Shown here: positions 8,374 to 17,172 of the stretch, piece by piece
Layout: every line of letters starts with the position of its first letter
How positions within the stretch are numbered: the stretch's first letter is position 1
Assembly: GCF_029906345.1 (NCBI RefSeq)
Contig: NZ_JARYGY010000004.1
Span: forward strand, 310,001 to 374,000
DNA from: Aquimarina mycalae
GTDB lineage: Bacteria; Bacteroidota; Bacteroidia; Flavobacteriales; Flavobacteriaceae
Length of the DNA: 64,000 bases
Direction: 5' to 3'
Notes under the pieces: model-generated
What the model saw: the letters and a program-made list of their open reading frames with translations, nothing else
Database searches by the model: none
What the model was told of the DNA's origin: nothing
Made by a program: the position numbers and the translations under genes

Positions 8374-9588
8374 ATGCTAGATGTACAGAAAATACGAGAA
8401 GATTTTCCTATTCTTAATAGAAAAGTAAACGGAAAACCATTAGTGTATTTCGATAATGCTGCCACATCCCAAACTCCTCAAGTAGTTATTGATGCGATTG
8501 TGGATTATTACAGTAATTATAATGCTAATATTCATCGTGGTGTGCATACACTATCGCAAGAAGCTACAGATGCATATGAAATTGCTCGTAAAAAAGTGCA
8601 ACAGCATTTTAATGCAACTCATTCTCATGAAATTATACTAACCTCTGGAACAACCCATAGTATCAATATTGTGGCTACAGGTTTTACTAATTTACTAACC
8701 AAAGGTGATGAGATCATCGTTTCGGCTTTAGAACATCACTCCAATATTGTTCCTTGGCAAATGCTTTGTGAGAGAACAGGTGCCATTCTTAAGGTTATCC
8801 CAATGAATGAAGAAGGAGAATTAGTAATGGAAGTATATGATCAACTACTCTCTGACAAAACAAAACTGGTTTTTACCAATCATATCTCTAATGCTTTGGG
8901 AACTATTAATCCTGTCGAAGAGATTATACAAAAAGCTCATAATGTGGGAGCCGCTGTGTTAATTGATGGAGCACAGTCTTGTCCACATATTAAACCTGAT
9001 GTTAAAGCCCTGAATGTAGATTTTTATGTTGCTTCTGCACATAAGCTTTGTGGGCCTACGGGAGTAGGTTTATTATATGGAAAAGAAGAATGGCTTACTA
9101 AACTGCCTCCTTATCAAGGTGGAGGAGAAATGATTGATCAGGTTACTTTCGAAAAAACAACGTATGCTGGGCTTCCTCACAAATTCGAAGCAGGAACACC
9201 TAATATATGTGGCGGAATAGCTTTTGGAGCTGCGTTAGATTATATGAACAGTATTGGTTTTGATAATATCGCAGCCTATGAAGATGAATTACTAAAGTAT
9301 GGAACTCAAAGATTATTAGAAGTCGAAGGATTAAAAATATATGGAACTTCTGAAAATAAGACTTCTGTAATTTCATTTAATATAGAAGGTATTCATCCTT
9401 ATGATATAGGTTCCATTGTAGATAAATTAGGTGTAGCTGTTCGAACAGGTCATCATTGTGCACAACCTATTATGGATTTCTATAAAATTCCTGGTACCAT
9501 TCGTGCCTCTTTTTCCTTTTATAATACTAAACAAGAAATCGATATTCTTGTAGAATCTGTAAAAAAAGCGAAAATCATGTTGTCTTAA
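8374..9588 (+). CDS. sufS: Cysteine desulfurase SufS
   Basis: A 404-residue PLP enzyme that takes sulfur from L-cysteine and hands it to SufE for cluster assembly. The PLP lysine is Lys224 in SAHKLCGPTG, His121-His122 stack near the cofactor, and the persulfide-forming Cys362 lies in RTGHHCAQP, the SufS-type (group II) arrangement. The frame is open to a TTG at 8356, but ATG 8374 gives the normal N-terminus MLDVQKIRED. It has its own promoter, separated from sufD by a reverse-strand gene. Confidence 0.96.
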   Translation: MLDVQKIREDFPILNRKVNGKPLVYFDNAATSQTPQVVIDAIVDYYSNYNANIHRGVHTLSQEATDAYEIARKKVQQHFNATHSHEIILTSGTTHSINIVATGFTNLLTKGDEIIVSALEHHSNIVPWQMLCERTGAILKVIPMNEEGELVMEVYDQLLSDKTKLVFTNHISNALGTINPVEEIIQKAHNVGAAVLIDGAQSCPHIKPDVKALNVDFYVASAHKLCGPTGVGLLYGKEEWLTKLPPYQGGGEMIDQVTFEKTTYAGLPHKFEAGTPNICGGIAFGAALDYMNSIGFDNIAAYEDELLKYGTQRLLEVEGLKIYGTSENKTSVISFNIEGIHPYDIGSIVDKLGVAVRTGHHCAQPIMDFYKIPGTIRASFSFYNTKQEIDILVESVKKAKIMLS

Positions 9589-9762
9589 CATTTTTTTAGT
9601 AAACTAATGAATGTTAGTTAGTTACTGTTAATTTTTGTTAATTTTTATAGTTTTATACTACTTAATATGCTGGTTTCCAGTACAAAAAAGTTCTTGTTAT
9701 GCTTGCATAGTATCTGTTTTAGAGATAGTTTTACGTAACTAACCAAAAAATAGATAACACAA

Positions 9763-10911
9763 ATGAAAAATTTATTCTTCACACTACTCGCTTTTATCTT
9801 AATGACTTCGGGTGCAATTGCGCAATACGATGTTGGCTCAAGTTCCAAAACATTTAGAGATTCTGATCGAAGAAATCGAAGAGTCAATGCCAGAATTTAC
9901 TATCCTACAGTTAACTTTGGAAACCAATCCGAAATTGCAGAAGGACAGTTTCCTGTTATTATTCTAGGACACGGTTTTATCATGGGATCTGATGCTTATC
10001 AAAATTTTTATGACACTTTAGTTCCTAGAGGTTACATCGTGGTCTTTGTTAACACAGAAGGTTCTTTTTTTGCAAATCATAGGGCTTTCTCTGAAGATTT
10101 AGCTTTTATGGTTGGCGCTATTCAAGCCGAAAACGATAATTCAAACTCCGTTCTTTACCAATCAGTTGCAGACAAAAGTGCATTAATTGGTCATTCTATG
10201 GGTGGTGGAGCAGCTACTGTAGCCGCATCATTAACAGATGTAGAAACATTAGTAACATTTGCTCCCGCAAAGCTACGTTTTAACACGTTAACTCCTGCTT
10301 CTCAAGTTACAGAAGACGCTATTGTCTTTTCAGGAAGTGGAGATGCAGTAACACCTGCCGACGAAAATCACATTCCTATTTATAATAGTTTAGGTTCATC
10401 TTGTAAATATTTTATCAATATTTTAGGAGGTGCACATTGCTATTATGCAAATAGTAATTTTGCTTGTGATTTTGGAGAAAACACTTCTTCTGGAGATATT
10501 CAGATTACAAGAGATGAACAACAGGAAATAGTATTCAACTTTCTTAATTCATGGTTTGACTATAAGTTAAAAGATGATCTAGCAGCAAAACAGAAATTTG
10601 CAAATGACCTACAATCATCTGATGATGTTGCACATGAAAACGATTGTGCAGAAGGTGTTAATACCATATCATCTATTGAAAACGAACCTTCAATTTTAAT
10701 TACTCCTAATCCAGCGTCAAGAAAAATAACTATTGGTGTTGAAAATAAAAAATCATTCCAAAAGGTTGAATTTTATAACCAACAAGGAGTTAAAGTATTC
10801 ACTTCATTTAACAATGAAGCAAATGTTTCTAATTTAAAATCAGGTGGTTATATTGTAAGAATATATACCAACAACGCAGTAACAACCAAGCAAATAATAA
10901 TTCAAAAATAA
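9763..10911 (+). CDS. Secreted alpha/beta hydrolase with T9SS sorting domain, polyesterase-like
   Basis: This 382-residue protein has a signal peptide (1-20, cleavage near IAQ), an alpha/beta-hydrolase domain (about 25-265) and a C-terminal T9SS type A sorting domain (about 308-382, with ITPNPASR and the ending QIIIQK). The catalytic triad can be read as Ser145 in GHSMGGG, Asp194 in GSGDAVTP and His225 in GGAHCYY; GHGFIMG at 69-75 forms the oxyanion region. This pattern matches the dienelactone-hydrolase/cutinase-like group to which Bacteroidota PET-active esterases belong. It is probably exported to the cell surface or medium. It lies between sufS and sufE but is probably transcribed separately. 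Actual substrate unknown. Confidence 0.87.
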   Translation: MKNLFFTLLAFILMTSGAIAQYDVGSSSKTFRDSDRRNRRVNARIYYPTVNFGNQSEIAEGQFPVIILGHGFIMGSDAYQNFYDTLVPRGYIVVFVNTEGSFFANHRAFSEDLAFMVGAIQAENDNSNSVLYQSVADKSALIGHSMGGGAATVAASLTDVETLVTFAPAKLRFNTLTPASQVTEDAIVFSGSGDAVTPADENHIPIYNSLGSSCKYFINILGGAHCYYANSNFACDFGENTSSGDIQITRDEQQEIVFNFLNSWFDYKLKDDLAAKQKFANDLQSSDDVAHENDCAEGVNTISSIENEPSILITPNPASRKITIGVENKKSFQKVEFYNQQGVKVFTSFNNEANVSNLKSGGYIVRIYTNNAVTTKQIIIQK

Positions 10912-10944
10912 TTTTTTTTCATTTAAGTTCAATTTGATTAACGG

Positions 10945-10984
10945 ATCCCGAATAGCATATAAAGCCTAATATGCTGTTTGGGAT
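10945..10984 (+). terminator. Hairpin after the secreted hydrolase
   Basis: A 16-base-pair stem (10945-10960 with 10969-10984) with two G-U pairs and an 8-base loop. The T-run after it is weak. Confidence 0.6.
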
Positions 10985-11065
10985 TATTTGTTTTATATAA
11001 TAGTGATCATCAAAGAATTAATTTTTATTACATTTAAAACCTATTAACCTATTATATACCATTCC

Positions 11066-11524
11066 ATGAGGGTGCTTTTTCTATGTACACAGTTTCTTTT
11101 CTTTTTAGGATCTTGTGGTCAACCCAAAACAATAATCCAAAACGGTACTACTTACAATCAACAGAACATTACTACGATACAATACGATGCTTTTTCCAGA
11201 GGTTATTTTCTTGCCGTAAGCATTGACAAAGACCAAATCAAAAAATTTAAGGATCGGAATCTAAAAGAATTTGACACCAAAAACTGTACAGAAAAAGATT
11301 GGAACAAAGTACTTTTGCTTATTAATGATATAGAACTCAAAAAAATTAATACACTACAAGCACCTAGTGATAAGCGTACTTTTGACGGTGCAGCCCACGC
11401 CCGACTAAAAATCATTTCTGGAGATAAGATATATACCTCTGCAGGATTTGATCACGGAAATCCTCCTGAAGATTTAAAAGTATTAGTAAATACTATATTG
11501 TCATTGACAGAAAGTATTGAATAG
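11066..11524 (+). CDS. Hypothetical lipoprotein
   Basis: A 152-residue protein with a short hydrophobic leader ending in the lipobox FLGSC (Cys17). The rest is soluble and mixed alpha/beta; DGAAHARLKI and GFDHGNPPEDL near 111-140 are its most distinctive segments. I do not recognise a family. It lies between the secreted hydrolase and the sufE promoter and has no obvious functional link to either. Confidence 0.7.
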   Translation: MRVLFLCTQFLFFLGSCGQPKTIIQNGTTYNQQNITTIQYDAFSRGYFLAVSIDKDQIKKFKDRNLKEFDTKNCTEKDWNKVLLLINDIELKKINTLQAPSDKRTFDGAAHARLKIISGDKIYTSAGFDHGNPPEDLKVLVNTILSLTESIE

Positions 11525-11604
11525 CCCTATTCAACTATTTAATTTATCGTTTTTTAAGGATACAATAAATTATTTGGCAATCAATTTTAGTTCGTATTGA
11601 AAAC

Positions 11605-11636
11605 TTTGATTATGCCCATATCTTATTGTATTTTTG
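11605..11636 (+). promoter_or_regulatory. Promoter of sufE-sufT-DUF2480
   Basis: TTTG (11605-11608) and TATTTTTG (11629-11636) are separated by 20 bases, a full match to the Bacteroidota -33/-7 promoter pattern. The sufE ATG lies 18 bases after the -7 element. Confidence 0.7.
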
Positions 11637-11654
11637 TACAAAAATTGTAAGTAT

Positions 11655-12077
11655 ATGTCTATACAAGAACTTCAGGAAGAGATTGTTGATGAGTTTAGCA
11701 TGTTTGATGATTGGATGCAGCGTTATGAGTATATGATCGATCTTGGAAAATCACTTCCTTTAATTGAAGAGAAATACAAAATTGAGGAAAATATCATAAA
11801 GGGTTGTCAGAGTAAAGTATGGGTTCATGCAGAAATGAACGATGATAAAATTGAATTTACCGCTGATAGTGATGCTATCATTACCAAAGGAATTATTGCT
11901 ATCCTTATCAGAGTTTTTTCTGGTCAACACCCCAAAGCTATTATAGATGCAGATACTGCTTTTATTGATGAGATTGGTTTAAAAGAACATCTATCTCCTA
12001 CCAGAGCAAATGGTTTGGTAAGCATGATCAAACAACTAAAGATGTATGCAATTGCATACCAAACACAATTAAGTTAA
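11655..12077 (+). CDS. sufE: Sulfur acceptor SufE
   Basis: A 140-residue protein whose Cys51 in the motif KGCQSKVW is the sulfur-accepting cysteine of SufE; the position matches the family exactly. SufE takes persulfide from SufS and delivers it to SufB. The frame extends upstream to a TTG at 11634 that overlaps the promoter, so ATG 11655 (MSIQELQEEI) is chosen. sufT and DUF2480 follow at short distances. Confidence 0.95.
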   Translation: MSIQELQEEIVDEFSMFDDWMQRYEYMIDLGKSLPLIEEKYKIEENIIKGCQSKVWVHAEMNDDKIEFTADSDAIITKGIIAILIRVFSGQHPKAIIDADTAFIDEIGLKEHLSPTRANGLVSMIKQLKMYAIAYQTQLS

Positions 12078-12128
12078 TTCGTCTTTATTGTTAGGTATAA
12101 TCAATAAAAGTCGACTAAAAAAATAAAA

Positions 12129-12455
12129 ATGAGCGAAACGAATATAGATACTACAGAACTTGGCGAAAAAATTGTGAGAGTTCTTAAAACAATTTATGAC
12201 CCAGAAATCCCTGTGGATATATATGAATTAGGTTTAATATACGATGTATTTGTTAATGAAGATTATGATGTGAAAATCCTTATGACACTTACTTCACCTA
12301 ATTGCCCTGTTGCAGAATCTTTACCTGAAGAGGTGCGAGAAAAAGTAAAGTCTTTGGACGCTGTAAATGATGTAGAACTAGAACTTACATTTGAACCAAC
12401 CTGGACACAAGATTTAATGAGTGAAGAAGCAAAGCTAGAATTAGGAATGCTTTAA
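12129..12455 (+). CDS. sufT: SufT/MIP18-family Fe-S assembly factor (DUF59)
   Basis: This 108-residue protein of the MIP18/DUF59 family has the hallmark DPEIPVDIYELGLIYDV near the N-terminus and LTSPNCPVAESLP with a conserved cysteine in the middle. SufT-type proteins help mature Fe-S proteins in the cytoplasm. It lies between sufE and a DUF2480 gene, the common arrangement in flavobacteria. Confidence 0.9.
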   Translation: MSETNIDTTELGEKIVRVLKTIYDPEIPVDIYELGLIYDVFVNEDYDVKILMTLTSPNCPVAESLPEEVREKVKSLDAVNDVELELTFEPTWTQDLMSEEAKLELGML

Positions 12456-12476
12456 AAAAAACAGATTTTTTATTCG

Positions 12477-12986
12477 ATGGCAGAAGAAATTATCAATAGA
12501 GTAGCGAATAACCAAAACCTGATTACCTTAGATCTGGAAGATTATTATCCTGATGGAAAACGTATATTGTTTGATATAAAGGATTGGCTTTTTGAGGGTT
12601 TCATTCTTCGTGAAAAAGATTTCAGAAAACACGTTTCTGATCATGATTGGAGTCAGTATCAGGACGCATATGTTGCTTTGAACTGTTCTACAGATGCGAT
12701 AATTCCTGGTTGGGCATATCTTTTACTAACAAGTTCTCTAATACCATTTGCCAAAAAGGTGGTAGTCGGTTCGCTAGAAAATCTAGAAACCACTCTTTAC
12801 ACGTATATTATTGATGCAATGGATGTTGCAGAATATCAAGATAAATTTCTAATTATAAAAGGTTGTTCAAATAAGCCTGTTCCTGAAAACGCTTATATAG
12901 AACTTATCCAAAAACTACAACCTATCGCCAAAAGCATCATGTATGGTGAAGCTTGTTCTTCTGTCCCTCTATTTAAAAGAAAATAA
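12477..12986 (+). CDS. DUF2480 family protein of the SUF locus
   Basis: A 169-residue soluble protein. The blocks YYPDGKRILFDIKDWL and AYVALNCSTDAIIPGWAY are typical of DUF2480, a Bacteroidota family that commonly follows sufT. Two conserved cysteines (in LNCSTD and GEACSS) might matter for Fe-S or redox work. Its function has not been established to my knowledge; linkage to sufE-sufT suggests an auxiliary role in cluster assembly or transfer. Confidence 0.85.
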   Translation: MAEEIINRVANNQNLITLDLEDYYPDGKRILFDIKDWLFEGFILREKDFRKHVSDHDWSQYQDAYVALNCSTDAIIPGWAYLLLTSSLIPFAKKVVVGSLENLETTLYTYIIDAMDVAEYQDKFLIIKGCSNKPVPENAYIELIQKLQPIAKSIMYGEACSSVPLFKRK

Positions 12987-13175
12987 TTCGTTTCATCCAA
13001 TAAAGTGGTTTTTTATCGAAAATTCTTCCTTCGATTGTATAGTATTACGCTGAAAAACGTTACTTCAATTATATTTGCCAAGCAAAATTTAACATAAATC
13101 TTGAACATGTTTTTGTAAAATGTAGTTCTACACAACACTTTTAAAACAAAAACAAACTACTTAAAACTATTACTT

Positions 13176-14123
13176 ATGAAAAAAATCGTATTCACATTTA
13201 TCCTTCTAGTTGCAGGTACCCAAATTGGTCTTGCACAAACAGAAGAAGAATTGAAGACAAAACTATCTGCTAAAAAAGATTCTATTGCGGCAATACAAGG
13301 TAGAGCTAACGCTATACAATCGCAAATAGATGCATTGCCAGGATGGAAAATAGGAGCTTTCGGTACTATCGGTGGAAGCCTTTCTGGATTTAATAATTGG
13401 TTCTCACAAGGAATTCCAAATAACGATGCAGGTACAATTGGTATTACAGTAAATGCTTATGCTAATTTATTACAAGAAAAATATTTTTGGAGAAATAATG
13501 CAACTGTAAATCTTGCTTGGGTAAAGCTAAATGATAGAGACGATCCAACGGATGATGATGATTTTAGAGAAGCTACAGATGTATTTAATATTTCTTCTTT
13601 ATTTGGATATAAACTAACTAAAACATTAGCAGTTTCTACATTAGGAGAATACAGAACTACTGTTTTAAATAACTTTAATGATCCTGGATACTTAGATCTT
13701 GGTGTTGGTATCACTTGGACTCCTATTAATAATCTAATAGTAGTTGTACACCCTCTTAACTATAACTTTGTGTTTAGTGAAGGTGCTGCGCAATATGAAT
13801 CTTCTTTAGGAGCTAAAATTGTTGCAGACTATACTCGTAAATTCGGAGCTATTAATTTTAAAACTAATCTTTCTGCTTTCGTAAGTTATGAAGATACGGA
13901 CTATTCTAACTGGACTTGGACAAATTCTTTTTCTTATACCTTATGGAAAGCAATTGGAGTTGGATTTGATTTTGGACTTAGAAGTAATAAACAAGAAGCA
14001 TTTAATTATGCTTTAGGACAGGCTGCAATAGCAGTTCCTCCTCCAGCAGTAACACCAACACTAGAAAACACAGATAATGAATTACAGTCTTTCTGGAATC
14101 TAGGATTAAGCTATTCTTTCTAA
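13176..14123 (+). CDS. DUF3078 outer-membrane-type protein
   Basis: A 315-residue protein with a signal peptide (1-20, LAQ), a short coiled-coil-like segment (about 22-50) and then alternating beta strands rich in aromatic residues, ending in LGLSYSF with a terminal Phe as in outer-membrane beta barrels. The opening GSLSGFNNWFSQG and the strand pattern match DUF3078. The role is unknown; family members are predicted envelope proteins. A second member lies at 14834. A strong terminator follows. Confidence 0.82.
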   Translation: MKKIVFTFILLVAGTQIGLAQTEEELKTKLSAKKDSIAAIQGRANAIQSQIDALPGWKIGAFGTIGGSLSGFNNWFSQGIPNNDAGTIGITVNAYANLLQEKYFWRNNATVNLAWVKLNDRDDPTDDDDFREATDVFNISSLFGYKLTKTLAVSTLGEYRTTVLNNFNDPGYLDLGVGITWTPINNLIVVVHPLNYNFVFSEGAAQYESSLGAKIVADYTRKFGAINFKTNLSAFVSYEDTDYSNWTWTNSFSYTLWKAIGVGFDFGLRSNKQEAFNYALGQAAIAVPPPAVTPTLENTDNELQSFWNLGLSYSF

Positions 14124-14164
14124 TAAATTTCGGATAGTAAAAACCAACCATTAAATATATTGTG

Positions 14165-14200
14165 ATCCTGCTTTATACAAGATAAAGCAGGATTTTTTTT
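14165..14200 (+). terminator. Terminator after the first DUF3078 gene
   Basis: A 12-base-pair stem (14165-14176 with 14182-14193, core CCTGCTTTAT) and a T-run to 14200. It lies between convergent genes and mainly serves the forward gene. Confidence 0.9.
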
Positions 14201-14212
14201 GCTTTGGATTGA

Positions 14213-14659
14213 TCATAGATCTAGATGATTATATACCTGTTTCATGTGAAACTCATATTGATCCTCATCTATTACGTTAAATCCATTTCTTTCATATAAA
14301 TATCGTGCAGGATTTTCTTTAAGCACTTTTAAGATCAATTCTTTATTCAGGGATCTACTTAATGATGTCATGTATTCTAAAAGATACTTCCCTATTCCTT
14401 TTCCTTGGTGTTCTGGCAATACTTGTAATTGCAGAATCTCTATTGTTTTATCCGTTTTAATATATTTCAGTACACCTACCTTTTCATTAGATTGTGTTAC
14501 TATATAAGAACCATCAAAATGGAATTTTACTCTTGACATATGGTCTTTGTCTGATAAATACAGCCCTGCATTTTCTAGATGCTCTACCATTGTTTGTTTT
14601 CTTAATTGAAATAAAAATTCTATGTCAACATCTGCTGCTTTAACTAATTCTACATCCAT
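14213..14659 (-). CDS. GNAT family N-acetyltransferase
   Basis: A 148-residue single-domain acetyltransferase. The acetyl-CoA loop QGKGIGKYLL is at 85-94, preceded by the beta-4 strand LQLQVLPEH, and RYLYERNGF lies in the C-terminal part, all standard for GNAT. The acceptor is unknown. It is transcribed alone between two forward DUF3078 genes. Confidence 0.88.
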   Translation of the reverse strand: MDVELVKAADVDIEFLFQLRKQTMVEHLENAGLYLSDKDHMSRVKFHFDGSYIVTQSNEKVGVLKYIKTDKTIEILQLQVLPEHQGKGIGKYLLEYMTSLSRSLNKELILKVLKENPARYLYERNGFNVIDEDQYEFHMKQVYNHLDL

Positions 14660-14778
14660 AGTTCTTTAAATTCTAAGATAATTTTCGAATAAATATATAC
14701 TATTCTAAAAAAATAAAAGTTCTTTTAATCATAACAATCACTTACTACGAAATACATTTTTGGCATAGATTAATCACA

Positions 14779-14810
14779 TTTGAATAAGCTATATGCATAA
14801 AGTATATTTG
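14779..14810 (+). promoter_or_regulatory. Promoter of the second DUF3078 gene
   Basis: TTTG (14779-14782), a 20-base gap and TATATTTG (14803-14810) give a full -33/-7 match. The ATG is at 14834. Confidence 0.7.
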
Positions 14811-14833
14811 TGCAAAAATTTATTATTTATACC

Positions 14834-15859
14834 ATGCGAAAGATTGTTTTACTTATTTTTCTATTTGCTTTTGTCTTCAAAATAATTGGGCAGGAAAAGA
14901 AAGAAGTAAAGCAATTGGATTCTATTCAGGTACACTTGACTCGTGCTCTGGATAGTGTGCTTAAAAACACTCCAAATGATCTTAATATTATCGTATTAAA
15001 AGATCTGCTTAAAAAAATCACTCCTAAACCACCTAAAAAGTCTGAAGAAGGCTGGAAAAAGATTGGTAAATTCTCATTGTTTTTTAACCAATCTGCTTTT
15101 AACTTTGATTGGCAAGGAGGTGGTACTTCTAATATTGCTGGCAATACGGCTCTTAATTATGAATTCAATTATAAAAGGAAAAGTCTAACTTGGGATAATA
15201 AAATTCTAGCTGATTATGGCCTTACCTTTTTAAAAGGAGAAAACTTTGCTCGAAAAACCAATGACAGAGTAGAGTTTAACTCCAGATTAGGGCAACGAAT
15301 CGGAGAGAGTTTCTGGAATTATTCTTTATTTGTGAATTTCAGATCTCAGTTCGCTAAAGGATATAGTTTTAGTAAAGATCCAGATACTGATGAAACTATT
15401 CGTACAGAAGAAACCCATTTCTTCTCTCCTGCTTTTATACAGATTGGTCCTGGAATTTTATGGAAAAAAAACGACAATTTCAATGTTAACATTGCTCCTG
15501 TTACCTCGCGTATGATCTTTGTGGATGATCGATTTACCACTGTTCCTGATTATGTAGATGGAGACTATTTTGGAGTAGATGCAGGTAAAAGCTCTCGATT
15601 TGAGTTTGGAGGATCTTTAGCAGCATATACTAAGTTTAAACTTATAAAAAACATTACCATAGAAAACATATTGAACCTGTATACTAACTATATAGAGGAT
15701 CCATACAATGTGGATATTGATTACACTCTAAATCTAAACCTTATTGTAAATAAATATATTTCTGGTAGCTTTGCTTTTCAGGCAATTTATGATGACAACG
15801 CCACCAGCGGATTTCAGATTAGAGAAGTAATCGGATTAGGGCTTAACTATGAATTTTAG
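14834..15859 (+). CDS. DUF3078 outer-membrane-type protein (second copy)
   Basis: A 341-residue protein. The open frame starts at GTG 14810, which overlaps the promoter; ATG 14834 gives a clean signal peptide (MRKIVLLIFLFAF...IGQ). A Lys/Pro-rich linker (about 50-72) is followed by a beta-strand region opening with FNQSAFNFDWQGGGTSN and ending in GLGLNYEF, the DUF3078 pattern with a terminal Phe. It is a diverged relative of the protein at 13176. It converges with hflX, leaving only 8 bases between stops. Confidence 0.8.
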   Translation: MRKIVLLIFLFAFVFKIIGQEKKEVKQLDSIQVHLTRALDSVLKNTPNDLNIIVLKDLLKKITPKPPKKSEEGWKKIGKFSLFFNQSAFNFDWQGGGTSNIAGNTALNYEFNYKRKSLTWDNKILADYGLTFLKGENFARKTNDRVEFNSRLGQRIGESFWNYSLFVNFRSQFAKGYSFSKDPDTDETIRTEETHFFSPAFIQIGPGILWKKNDNFNVNIAPVTSRMIFVDDRFTTVPDYVDGDYFGVDAGKSSRFEFGGSLAAYTKFKLIKNITIENILNLYTNYIEDPYNVDIDYTLNLNLIVNKYISGSFAFQAIYDDNATSGFQIREVIGLGLNYEF

Positions 15860-15867
15860 TTCCTACA

Positions 15868-17076
15868 CTACTCCTCTACAAATTCTGGGTACAAGAAGTT
15901 GTTATAAGGAAAACGTGTTACATGTATATCCCTTACTTCTTTATAAACTCTTTTTCTAAACTGATCTATATTTTCTTTATTGATCGCAGATATAAACAAG
16001 GCGTTATCCCCTATTCTTGCCATCCAAGTCTGTTTCCACTCTTCAAGAGTGTAGTGCGCTTTGGTTTTTTCTGTGGTCAAATCATCTTCATCAATCGTTT
16101 CATATTTATAAGCATCTATCTTATTAAAAACCATAATGACTGGCTTGTCAACACTTTCGATTTCATCTAAAATCTTGTTTACAGAATCAATATGATCTTC
16201 AAACTGAGGATGTGATATATCTACAACATGTAATAATAAATCTGCTTCTCTCACCTCATCTAAAGTACTTTTAAAACTTTCAACCAATTGTGTGGGTAGT
16301 TTTCTGATAAAACCAACTGTATCACTTAATAAAAACGGAAGGTTACCAATCACAACTTTTCTTACGGTGGTATCAAGAGTTGCAAAAAGCTTGTTCTCTG
16401 CAAAAACTTCACTTTTAGCAATTACATTCATCAATGTAGACTTACCAACGTTGGTATATCCTACCAATGCTACTCGTACCATTTTACCTCGGTTACCACG
16501 TTGGGTAGCCATTTGCTTATCGATCGTTAATAATTTCTTTTTTAACAATGATATCCTATCTCTTACAATACGACGGTCAGTTTCAATTTCTGTTTCTCCT
16601 GGACCACGCATACCAATACCACCTCGTTGACGCTCTAAATGCGTCCATAACCCTGTTAATCGAGGTAAATAATATTGACATTGCGCCAATTCTACTTGAG
16701 TTCGAGCATAACTTGTCTGAGCTCGCTGAGCAAAAATATCCAAGATCAAGTTCGTACGATCAATGATCTTAGCTTTTAAAATACGTTCAATATTACGTTG
16801 TTGTCCTGGAGTTAATTCATCATCAAAAACCACAGTTCCAATATCATGCTGTTCCACATAGGTCAGCACCTCTTCCATTTTACCTGATCCAATAAAGGTT
16901 TTAGAATTAGGTACGTCCATTTTCTGGGTAAATCGTTTTACCACTTCTCCACCAGCTGTATATGTAAGGAATTCTAATTCATCCAAAAACTCAGTCAGTT
17001 TGTCTTCATCTTGATTTTTGGTGATAATACCTATTAAAATTGCTTTTTCGTATACTGTTTTTTCCTTCTCTATCAT
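15868..17076 (-). CDS. hflX: Ribosome-associated GTPase HflX
   Basis: A 402-residue GTPase with the HflX N-terminal domain, the RGGIGMRGPGETEIE linker (about 151-165) and a G domain: G1 GYTNVGKS (206-213), G3 DTVG (252-255), G4 NKID (318-321). HflX splits stalled 70S ribosomes, for example after heat stress. ATG 17076 is close to a divergent nuclease-family gene. Confidence 0.95.
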   Translation of the reverse strand: MIEKEKTVYEKAILIGIITKNQDEDKLTEFLDELEFLTYTAGGEVVKRFTQKMDVPNSKTFIGSGKMEEVLTYVEQHDIGTVVFDDELTPGQQRNIERILKAKIIDRTNLILDIFAQRAQTSYARTQVELAQCQYYLPRLTGLWTHLERQRGGIGMRGPGETEIETDRRIVRDRISLLKKKLLTIDKQMATQRGNRGKMVRVALVGYTNVGKSTLMNVIAKSEVFAENKLFATLDTTVRKVVIGNLPFLLSDTVGFIRKLPTQLVESFKSTLDEVREADLLLHVVDISHPQFEDHIDSVNKILDEIESVDKPVIMVFNKIDAYKYETIDEDDLTTEKTKAHYTLEEWKQTWMARIGDNALFISAINKENIDQFRKRVYKEVRDIHVTRFPYNNFLYPEFVEE

Positions 17077-17172
17077 TAATGCCTCTTTTTCTAGCGATCT
17101 ACTTCTTATCCTATTTTTCTACAATTAATCAACAAAGGTACAATATTGTCTGCATTTGAATTTGTACATTAG

